Shown: positions 37,288-43,714 of the stretch, piece by piece
Layout: the number at the start of each line of letters is the position of its first letter
How positions within the stretch are numbered: the stretch's first letter is position 1
From: an uncultured SAR116 cluster alpha proteobacterium
GTDB lineage: Bacteria > Pseudomonadota > Alphaproteobacteria > Puniceispirillales > Marisalimonadaceae
Length of the DNA: 43,714 nucleotides
Direction: 5' to 3'
NCBI GenBank assembly: GCA_902630555.1
Contig: CACOVB010000005.1
Location: forward strand, 1-43,714
Notes under the pieces: model-generated
The model's database searches: none
The model's input: the letters and a program-made list of their open reading frames with translations, nothing else
What the model was told of the DNA's origin: nothing
Translations under genes and position numbers: made by a program

Positions 37288-37963
37288 ACTATATTCTGAA
37301 ATTGAAAAAATTTTAGATTATGAATTTAAAGATATTAATTTATTAGATGAAGCTCTTACTCATTCAAGCATAAAGATAAATAATAAACATAAAAAAGTTT
37401 TTAATTATGAAAGATTAGAATTCCTTGGAGATAGAATTTTAGGTTTTGTAATATCTGATTTGATATTTAAAAAATTTCCTAATTTTCGAGAAGGTGATTT
37501 AAGTATATTATTTCAAAAATATACCAATACAAAATTTTTATCAAATGTAGCAATAAGTTTAAATTTAAGCAAGTTTGTGGTTGTACAAAAAGGAGACGCT
37601 TTAGAAAAAAAAGACTCAATAATGTCTGACCTTATTGAATCCATAATTGCTGCAATTTATATTGACTCAAATTTAGATAATGCAAAGTTTTTTATTGAAA
37701 ATAAAATATTAAATAACTCAAATATTAAAAATGTTGTTGATAAGCATCCAAAAAGTTTACTTCAAGAATTTTCTTTAAGGTATTATAAAAAGATTCCAGT
37801 TTATACTGTTGAAGAAAAAACTGGCCCAGACCATGACCCTCAATTTAAAGTAAATGTATCAATTAATTCTCAAAATTATGCTTTTGGTAAAGGTTCAAGC
37901 ACACAGAAGGCTCAGGAAGAAGCTGCAAAAAATCTTTTAAAAATAATGGAGTCTAAAAATTAA
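37268..37963 (+). CDS. rnc: Ribonuclease III
   Basis: A 231-residue double-strand-specific RNase for rRNA and mRNA processing. Catalytic acids Glu51 and Asp55 (YERLEFLGD) and Asp121/Glu124 (DLIESIIAAI) are present. The dsRNA-binding domain from about 160 has the usual KSLLQEF and AQEEAAKNLL. The start is TTG at 37268 or at 37280; both lie inside lepB. Its stop overlaps the proposed era start by 3 bases on the DNA. Confidence 0.93.
   Translation: MEKKLNKLYSEIEKILDYEFKDINLLDEALTHSSIKINNKHKKVFNYERLEFLGDRILGFVISDLIFKKFPNFREGDLSILFQKYTNTKFLSNVAISLNLSKFVVVQKGDALEKKDSIMSDLIESIIAAIYIDSNLDNAKFFIENKILNNSNIKNVVDKHPKSLLQEFSLRYYKKIPVYTVEEKTGPDHDPQFKVNVSINSQNYAFGKGSSTQKAQEEAAKNLLKIMESKN
37948..37951 (+). 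promoter_or_regulatory. Ribosome binding site supporting ATT start of era
   Basis: GGAG lies 7 bases before ATT at 37959, an ideal spacing, inside the last codons of rnc. In the era frame no ATG, GTG or TTG occurs between the preceding stop (37944-37946) and the TTG at 38019, which is already past the P-loop. Confidence 0.65.
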
Positions 37964-38867
37964 TACTAAATGTGGGTTTATATATTTAGTTGGACCTCCT
38001 AATGTTGGAAAGTCAACATTGCTAAATTATTTGCTTGGGCAAAAAGTTTCGATTGTTTCAAGAAAAGTTCAAACAACAAGATTTCCAACAAAGGGAATAC
38101 TTAATATTAAAAGTTCTGAAAATAATAAACCAGATTGTCAAATTATATTTGTTGATACACCAGGATTATTTGAGCCAAAAAAAGCTTTGGAAAAACATAT
38201 TGTTAAAAACACTATTTCTGAATTAAATAGTTTTGAACATATTTGTGTTTTATATGATGCAACTTCAAGTAAAATAAAATTTTCAGAATTTTCAAAAATT
38301 ATTAAAAGTATTAATCTCAATAAGAATAATTCATCTTTAATAATTAATAAAATAGACTTAATTGAAAAAGAAAAACTTTTTATAATTGTAAAAAATATCC
38401 AAAAAATTTTTGAATTTAAAAATGTATTTATGGTTTCTGCAAAAAAGGGGCAAGGTTGTAAAGATTTAATTGATTTTCTGCAAACGACCATACCAGTAAG
38501 CCCATTTTTATATAATAAGGATCAACTTACAGATTTATCTGAAAGAGTATTTTCTTCAGAAATCACAAGAGAAAAACTTTTTAATTATCTTAATTCCGAA
38601 TTACCTTATAACCTTTATGTTGAAACAATCATTTGGAAAGAAACAAAAAAATCAATCACAATTCATCAAAATATTAATGTATCAAAATATAATCATAAAA
38701 GAATTATTATTGGTAAAAATGGTAAAAATTTAAAAAAGATAGGAATTTCTTCTAGAGAAGATTTAGAAAAAGTTTTTAATAAAAAGGTAAATTTATTCCT
38801 ATTTATAAAAATAAAAAATAATTGGATGAATAATATAAAAGAATTGAACCACTTAGGACAAAATTAA
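37959..38867 (+). CDS. era: GTPase Era, probable ATT start
   Basis: A 302-residue GTPase needed for 30S ribosome maturation. With initiation at ATT 37959 the protein begins (M)NTKCGFIYLVGPPNVGKST, matching the family's usual N-terminus and length (about 301). The G1 P-loop is residues 12-20, G2 lies in QTTRFPTKG, G3 is DTPG, G4 is NKID, G5 is SAKKG. The C-terminal KH domain has RIIIGKNGKNLKKIG. A start at the first canonical codon, TTG 38019, would delete the P-loop and cannot give an active enzyme. The GGAG site supports ATT. A sequence error is the main alternative. recO begins on the next base. Confidence 0.88.
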   Translation: MNTKCGFIYLVGPPNVGKSTLLNYLLGQKVSIVSRKVQTTRFPTKGILNIKSSENNKPDCQIIFVDTPGLFEPKKALEKHIVKNTISELNSFEHICVLYDATSSKIKFSEFSKIIKSINLNKNNSSLIINKIDLIEKEKLFIIVKNIQKIFEFKNVFMVSAKKGQGCKDLIDFLQTTIPVSPFLYNKDQLTDLSERVFSSEITREKLFNYLNSELPYNLYVETIIWKETKKSITIHQNINVSKYNHKRIIIGKNGKNLKKIGISSREDLEKVFNKKVNLFLFIKIKNNWMNNIKELNHLGQN

Positions 38868-39605
38868 ATGTACAATTGGACAGATATTGGAATTATTTTA
38901 AAAATTGAAAAAAGAGGAGAAAAAGGAAATCTTTTGAACGTACTTACTAATAATCATGGAAGGCACATGGGTTGGTTCAATAACTTTAATAAGAAGCAAT
39001 ATTTAATACAGCCTGGTGATTTAGTGAGTGTTTCATGGTCTTCAAGAATTTCAAATCAATTGGGTTTCTTTAAAATCGAGTTAATAGAGACAACTGTTGG
39101 AAAAATTTTTAATGATAAAATTAGACTAGATGTAATTTCGTCTTTTTGTTCGTTAACTTCATTCATTTTACCCGAAAGAGAAAACTGTCCTTTTTTTTTT
39201 CAAAAATCCAAAACTTTCTTAAAAGAAATTCCAATTAATCCTTCAAATAATGAAGTTTTAAAATTATATATTTTTTGGGAATTAGATTTGTTGAATGAAG
39301 TTGGCACTCCATTAAATTTTAGTGAATGTACTGTTTCAGGAGATAAAAAAAATTTAAAATATGTGAGCCCGAAATCTGGAAATGCAGTAGGAAGCTCTTT
39401 TGCAGGGAAATATGAAAATAGGTTATTAAAATTACCATTTTTTTTAGGAGGCGTTAATGTTATTAACAATAATGAAAATGATGATATATGTTCTGGATTA
39501 AGCTTGACATTGTTTTTTATAAAAAAATTTTTAGATACTTTTGATTTTAATAATTTAACTAAATTATTATTTGCAAGAATACGATTACAAAATAATTTTA
39601 AATAA
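38868..39605 (+). CDS. recO: DNA repair protein RecO
   Basis: A 245-residue protein of the RecFOR pathway that loads RecA. The N-terminal OB fold begins [20 protein letters not shown] and includes NNHGRHMGW. The helical part has [22 protein letters not shown] and a shortened zinc region, typical of alphaproteobacterial RecO. The ATG abuts the era stop with no gap; parC follows after 11 bases. Confidence 0.9.
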   Translation: MYNWTDIGIILKIEKRGEKGNLLNVLTNNHGRHMGWFNNFNKKQYLIQPGDLVSVSWSSRISNQLGFFKIELIETTVGKIFNDKIRLDVISSFCSLTSFILPERENCPFFFQKSKTFLKEIPINPSNNEVLKLYIFWELDLLNEVGTPLNFSECTVSGDKKNLKYVSPKSGNAVGSSFAGKYENRLLKLPFFLGGVNVINNNENDDICSGLSLTLFFIKKFLDTFDFNNLTKLLFARIRLQNNFK

Positions 39606-39616
39606 AGAGGTTTATA

Positions 39617-41818
39617 ATGGAAGATTTGAAAATTATAAATAGATTATTTTCTGAAGAAATTTCAGAGAGATATCTATCCTATGCTCTTTCAACAATTACA
39701 TCTCGTTCATTACCAGATGTAAGGGATGGGTTAAAACCTGTACATAGGAGATTAATTTATGCTATGAGGCAACTAAAATTAAATCCCAATAGTAACTTTA
39801 AAAAATCAGCTAGAGTTGTTGGAGATGTAATGGGTAAATTTCATCCTCATGGTGATGCAGCCATATATGATGCCATGGTAAGAATGGCACAAGAATTTTC
39901 ATTGAAATACCCATTAGTAGATGGTCAAGGTAATTTTGGAAACATTGATGGAGATAATGCTGCTGCAATGAGATATACAGAGGCAAAGCTCACTGAATTT
40001 GCAGAATTATTGATAAAAGATATTGATTCAAATACTGTTGATTTTAAAGAAACATATGATGGTGAGGATAATGAGCCAGTTGTACTTCCTTCTGCAATAC
40101 CCAATTTATTAGCAAATGGATCACATGGTATCGCTGTAGGTATGGCGACTTCAATACCACCTCATAATTTGTCAGAACTATTTGATGCTTGTTTACATTT
40201 ACTAAAATTTCCAGACGCTACCGATAAAAAAATTATCAGTTTTGTAAAAGGTCCAGACTTACCCACTGGAGGTGTTATAATTGAATCCGAGGATTCAATT
40301 TATCAAACTTACAAATCTGGAAAAGGAAGTTTTAGAGTTAGGTCAAAATGGAATGTAGAAAAATTAAAAAATGGAAAATGGCAAATAATAATTTCTGAAA
40401 TTCCATATCAAATTATTAAAAGTAAATTAATTGAGAAAATTGATAATTTGGTAGAAGATAAAAAAATTCCTTTAATGTCAGAGATATTGGATGAAAGTGC
40501 TGAAAATATCAGAATTGTAATTGAACCTAAAAATAGAGATGTATCCCCTGAACTTTTAATGGAAAATTTATTTAAGTTAACTGACTTAGAAGCTAAAGTT
40601 CATTTAAATTTAAACTATTTAGACAAAAAAAATATTCCTGGAGTAAGATCTCTTAAAATCGCATTGATTGATTGGCTAGAACATAGAAAAGAAATCTTAG
40701 AAAGAAAGTCAAATTTTAGATTAAACAAAATTACTGATCGTTTAGAGGTTATTGATGGACAAATAATTGTTTACTTAAATCTAGATAGAGTAATTGAAAT
40801 TATTAGACAAGAAGATGACCCTAAAGAAGTTTTAATCAAAGAGTTTAAGTTATCTGAAATACAGGCCAATTCAATTCTAGATATGAGATTAAGATCTTTA
40901 AGAAAGCTTGAGGAAATCGAATTAAAAAGAGAAAAAAATAATTTGTTGTCTGAGCAAGAAACATTATTAAAAATATTATCTGATGAAGGTGTTAAGAAAA
41001 ATGTTTTAATTGATGAGATGAAAGAAATAAAAAATAGCTTAAAAAATAAAATCAATAGAAAAACTACTTTTGAGGTAGCTCCTAAAATAGAAATACCCGA
41101 TATCAATGAATACATTGAAGAGGAGCCAATTACAATTATTTTATCTAGTCAAAATTGGATTAGATCGCAAAAAGGACATATTGAACTAAATTCTGAATTC
41201 AAATTACGAGAAGGAGATACCATAAAAAAAGTTATTCACGCTAAAACAAATGATAAAATAATCTTTTTTTCTGAGAATGGATCTTTTTATAGTATTTTAG
41301 GAAATAAATTACCCTCTGGACGTGGTTTTGGTGAACCGTTATCAAAATTTTTTGATTTAGATAATAACGAAAAAATAGTGAACTTATTTAGTCATTTTGA
41401 AGGCGAGGTTGCAATAGCATCATCAGATGGTTTGGGTTTCAAAATAAAAACTGACAAATTAATTGCAGCAACAAGATCAGGTAAAAAAGTTTTTAATCTT
41501 AATGAAAATAAGAAAGCTAAAGCTTTGACAATTTGTGATAAAGAGTATCTGGCAGTGACAGGAAGCAATAGAAAAATGCTGATTTTCAGTTTATCTGAAC
41601 TGCCTGAATTGAATAAAGGTAAAGGTGTTATTTTGCAAAGATATAAAGACGGTTATTTGGAAGATATAAAATCAATTTCTAAAACAGATGGAATTGTATG
41701 GAATTTAACAGGTGGAAGACAAAGAACAGAAAAGGATATCTCAGGTTGGATTGGTAAACGTGGAAGCGTTGGTAAATTAGTTCCGAATGGTTTTCCACGC
41801 CCCCCAAAATTTGATTAA
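39617..41818 (+). CDS. parC: DNA topoisomerase IV subunit A ParC
   Basis: A 733-residue type IIA topoisomerase subunit that unlinks daughter chromosomes. The catalytic tyrosine is Tyr120 (AAAMRYTEA), the same number as in E. coli ParC. The quinolone region reads [12 protein letters not shown], with Ala and Asp where E. coli has Ser80 and Glu84. The C-terminal domain is short and lacks a clear GyrA box, favouring ParC over GyrA. It is last in the recO-parC run, with an AAAGAGG site upstream. Confidence 0.92.
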   Translation: MEDLKIINRLFSEEISERYLSYALSTITSRSLPDVRDGLKPVHRRLIYAMRQLKLNPNSNFKKSARVVGDVMGKFHPHGDAAIYDAMVRMAQEFSLKYPLVDGQGNFGNIDGDNAAAMRYTEAKLTEFAELLIKDIDSNTVDFKETYDGEDNEPVVLPSAIPNLLANGSHGIAVGMATSIPPHNLSELFDACLHLLKFPDATDKKIISFVKGPDLPTGGVIIESEDSIYQTYKSGKGSFRVRSKWNVEKLKNGKWQIIISEIPYQIIKSKLIEKIDNLVEDKKIPLMSEILDESAENIRIVIEPKNRDVSPELLMENLFKLTDLEAKVHLNLNYLDKKNIPGVRSLKIALIDWLEHRKEILERKSNFRLNKITDRLEVIDGQIIVYLNLDRVIEIIRQEDDPKEVLIKEFKLSEIQANSILDMRLRSLRKLEEIELKREKNNLLSEQETLLKILSDEGVKKNVLIDEMKEIKNSLKNKINRKTTFEVAPKIEIPDINEYIEEEPITIILSSQNWIRSQKGHIELNSEFKLREGDTIKKVIHAKTNDKIIFFSENGSFYSILGNKLPSGRGFGEPLSKFFDLDNNEKIVNLFSHFEGEVAIASSDGLGFKIKTDKLIAATRSGKKVFNLNENKKAKALTICDKEYLAVTGSNRKMLIFSLSELPELNKGKGVILQRYKDGYLEDIKSISKTDGIVWNLTGGRQRTEKDISGWIGKRGSVGKLVPNGFPRPPKFD

Positions 41819-41833
41819 ATTTTAAGCTAAAAT

Positions 41834-41880
41834 AAAATATATTGACTACTACAAAATAGTACTTTTTATTAATATATTTT
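41834..41880. terminator. AT-rich palindrome after parC
   Basis: Outer arms AAAATATATT / AATATATTTT (41834-41843 and 41871-41880) enclose an inner TACTA-CAAAA-TAGTA hairpin followed by C and five T. The inner hairpin with its T-run has terminator form but a weak AT stem. It probably ends the housekeeping transcript before the TRAP genes. Confidence 0.45.
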
Positions 41881-41938
41881 TAGTTTAGGATTATTCTAAT
41901 ATCAAATTTCTTAGATTTAGTGAATTATGGAGGAATTA

Positions 41939-43072
41939 ATGAAAAGAAGAGATTTTTTCAAAAAAGCAGGAGTTGCAACTGCTGCAGGTTTGGGCGGATT
42001 AGCTTTACTTTCATCTTGTGATCAAGGTGAAAAAAAAGATGTAAGTGCTCCAGCTGTCCAAAAATCAAAAAAAACAATTAATGTAGTTTCTACGTGGCCT
42101 AGAGATTTTCCTGGACTTGGTTTATCAGCACAACGATTAGCTGCCAGAATTACAGAGCTTTCAGAAGGATCTTTAGAAGTGAAATATTTTGCTGCTGGTG
42201 AAAAAGTTGGTGCTTTCGATGTTTTTGATGAGGTTTCGTCTGGAAATTCTCAAGCTTATATTGCTGCAGAATATTACTGGAAAGGTAAACATGCTGCTTT
42301 TAATTACTTCACCTCAGTTCCCTTTGGAATGACTACAGTTGAATGGAATGCTTGGATAAAATTTGGTGGTGGCCAAAAGTTATGGGATGAACTATCCGGA
42401 GAATTCGGTTTAAAGGCTCTTCCTTGTGGTGGAACAGGCACTCAAGCTGGTGGCTGGTTTAATAAAGAAATAAATTCTGGTGAAGATCTTAAAGGATTAA
42501 AAATGAGAATACCAGGACTTGGTGGAACAGTTATGTCAAAACTGGGCGCATCACCAGTATCTCTGCCAGGCGGTCAAATTTATGAAAATCTTGTATCAGG
42601 ATCTATTGATGCAACAGAGTGGGTTGGTCCTTATAACGATTATTTCATGAAATTTTATGAGGCAGCAAAGTTTTATTACACTGGCGGAATGCATGAGCCG
42701 GGTTCGTGCCTTGGAATGGGTTTTAACGCAAGTTTTTGGGGTGGATTAACTAAAAATGAACAAGCTTTAATTACTGCTGCTTGTATGGAAGAACATGCCG
42801 CACAGTATGAAGAAACTTGTGCAAAAAATGGTGAATATTTAGCCAAACTTGTTAAAGATCATGGAACGCAAGTTAAGTCATTTAACGATGATGTTTGGGA
42901 TGCATTTGGTGAGGCAGCTAAAGAGGTGTTTGAAGAAACTAGAGCTCACTCAGCAATGACCAAAAAAGTTGATGATGCATATCAAAGTTTCATGAGAGAG
43001 TGTGGAACTATGATGGCTAATTTTGAAGTCAATTACACTAACCAAAGAAATAGAGTATTAAATATTTCTTAA
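41939..43072 (+). CDS. TRAP transporter substrate-binding protein (DctP family)
   Basis: A 377-residue extracytoplasmic binding protein. I chose ATG 41939 because GGAGG lies 5 bases upstream; ATG 41927 overlaps that site. The N-terminus carries a twin-arginine motif (RRDFF) and a lipobox-like LSSC with Cys27, so it may be a Tat-exported lipoprotein. The mature part has WPRDFPG, the carboxylate-binding RIPGLGG segment and EWVGPYNDY, as in the TakP-like group that binds 2-oxo acids. Ligand remains inferred. A strong hairpin follows, then the small permease gene. Confidence 0.87.
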   Translation: MKRRDFFKKAGVATAAGLGGLALLSSCDQGEKKDVSAPAVQKSKKTINVVSTWPRDFPGLGLSAQRLAARITELSEGSLEVKYFAAGEKVGAFDVFDEVSSGNSQAYIAAEYYWKGKHAAFNYFTSVPFGMTTVEWNAWIKFGGGQKLWDELSGEFGLKALPCGGTGTQAGGWFNKEINSGEDLKGLKMRIPGLGGTVMSKLGASPVSLPGGQIYENLVSGSIDATEWVGPYNDYFMKFYEAAKFYYTGGMHEPGSCLGMGFNASFWGGLTKNEQALITAACMEEHAAQYEETCAKNGEYLAKLVKDHGTQVKSFNDDVWDAFGEAAKEVFEETRAHSAMTKKVDDAYQSFMRECGTMMANFEVNYTNQRNRVLNIS

Positions 43073-43082
43073 AATAAAATAC

Positions 43083-43117
43083 AAAAAAGGATTAAGAATT
43101 TTCTTAATCCTTTTTTT
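43083..43117. terminator. Strong hairpin between TRAP binding-protein and permease genes
   Basis: A perfect 10-bp stem, GGATTAAGAA / TTCTTAATCC (43089-43098 and 43101-43110), has a TT loop and is flanked by six A and seven T. It is the best terminator in the window. The next same-strand gene starts 9 bases after the T-run, so it probably limits expression of the membrane subunits. Confidence 0.85.
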
Positions 43118-43126
43118 ATCAATAAT

Positions 43127-43714
43127 ATGAAAGCTTCAGATTTAATTTTAAAACTATTTGGATGGTTATCCATTTCCTTTATTATTGCATTTCTAATTGA
43201 TAATGTAATGCAAGTAGGGTTTGATTTTCCTGGTATATTAACTCTTTTTAAAAAATTTTCTTTTTTAGCTATTTTTGAATTATTGATTTACATAATTATT
43301 GCATTAATAACAATTTATTATGTTAGAAAAAAAAGTATTTCTTATAGAACAGATTCAATTATTTTACATAATTTAAATTTATATTTGATTAGATCATTTT
43401 TTTGGATTGTATTAATAATTGGAATAGTTGATATAACAATAGCATTTATGCGAGTTGAAAAAATTTTTGATTTATTTTTATCTAAACAATTTGTTTCTAA
43501 TTTTAGTCGCCCTGTTTTTGTTGGGTTGTACTTTCATATACCTTTAATTTTTTTAGGTTTTATTGTAGCTAAATACACAAAAACGATTGGATTTCACTGG
43601 TTATCACTTTTAATTGTAGCATCTGAGTTAATTATTGTAATTACAAGATTTGTATTTTCTTATGAACAGACATTTATGGGTGATTTAGTAAGATACTGGT
43701 ATGCAGGTTTATTT
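43127..43714 (+). CDS. TRAP transporter small permease (DctQ family), 3' end outside window
   Basis: The frame from ATG 43127 stays open to the last base, giving 196 residues. It is strongly hydrophobic, with about four or five segments. The end EQTFMGDLVRYWYAGLF matches the position just before the conserved histidine region of DctQ proteins. It has a long N-terminal part compared with the shortest DctQ proteins. It would work with the binding protein upstream and a large DctM permease expected beyond the window. No good ribosome site precedes it, so expression may depend on read-through. Confidence 0.75.
   Translation, partial: MKASDLILKLFGWLSISFIIAFLIDNVMQVGFDFPGILTLFKKFSFLAIFELLIYIIIALITIYYVRKKSISYRTDSIILHNLNLYLIRSFFWIVLIIGIVDITIAFMRVEKIFDLFLSKQFVSNFSRPVFVGLYFHIPLIFLGFIVAKYTKTIGFHWLSLLIVASELIIVITRFVFSYEQTFMGDLVRYWYAGLF

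Noticed and set aside
37944-38021. Frameshift joining rnc and era
   Set aside because: rnc ends at its normal C-terminus and era is complete from ATT with its own ribosome site, so no frameshift is needed.
38138-38491. Minus-strand open frame of 117 codons inside era
   Set aside because: Shadow of era with no recognisable features.
41927-41938. Earlier ATG for the TRAP binding protein
   Set aside because: It overlaps the GGAGG site that serves ATG 41939, and the later start gives a normal twin-arginine signal.

Overview
The window looks like a chromosomal segment of a streamlined, AT-rich alphaproteobacterium, probably marine. Support comes from the tight gene packing (no gene-free stretch over about 175 bases), frequent start/stop overlaps, heavy transporter content (Liv-type ABC, Pst, TRAP, MFS, TauE) and the order dapA-smpB-(UDG)-folK-rpoZ-rsh-DUF2062-pdxJ-acpS-lepB-rnc-era-recO-parC, which is a familiar alphaproteobacterial housekeeping arrangement. 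An AT-rich clade such as HIMB59 or AEGEAN-169 is only a guess. TTG starts are common here, and era appears to start at ATT. No rRNA, tRNA, insertion sequence or CRISPR array was seen.

Layout. 1-6297: the 3' part of a giant, cysteine-free cadherin/RTX protein, probably a type I-secreted surface adhesin; a 17-bp palindrome and a 78-residue DUF3467-like protein follow. 6816-12665: a Liv-type ABC transporter (binding protein, two permeases, two ATPases) plus an amidase, which reads as an amide uptake-and-hydrolysis operon. 12684-15414: a glutaredoxin-DinB fusion, a beta-hydroxyacid dehydrogenase and a crotonase. 15463-20866: a Pho box, then pstS-pstC-pstA-pstB-phoU, followed by a DadA-like oxidoreductase and a DUF2842 protein. 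22324-30678: a mosaic of short, often convergent metabolic genes (MFS, VOC, SDR, TauD dioxygenase, PQQ sugar dehydrogenase, DUF2256, TauE, nitroreductase, threonine dehydratase-like, dapA). 30684-41818: the housekeeping cluster, containing a nonsense-interrupted uracil-DNA glycosylase. 41939-43714: a TRAP binding protein and the start of its small permease gene.

A recurring design is visible. Each of the three binding-protein-dependent transporters (Liv, Pst, TRAP) has a terminator-like hairpin directly after its binding-protein gene and before its first membrane gene. This fits high expression of the binding protein with partial read-through to the membrane parts. The points most worth a second look are era's ATT start, the UDG nonsense codon, the previously uncalled DUF2256 gene, the hairpin covering the DadA-like start codon, the well-formed Pho box, and the large undefined C-terminal half of the giant protein. 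No clearly new multi-gene defence or mobile system was found.
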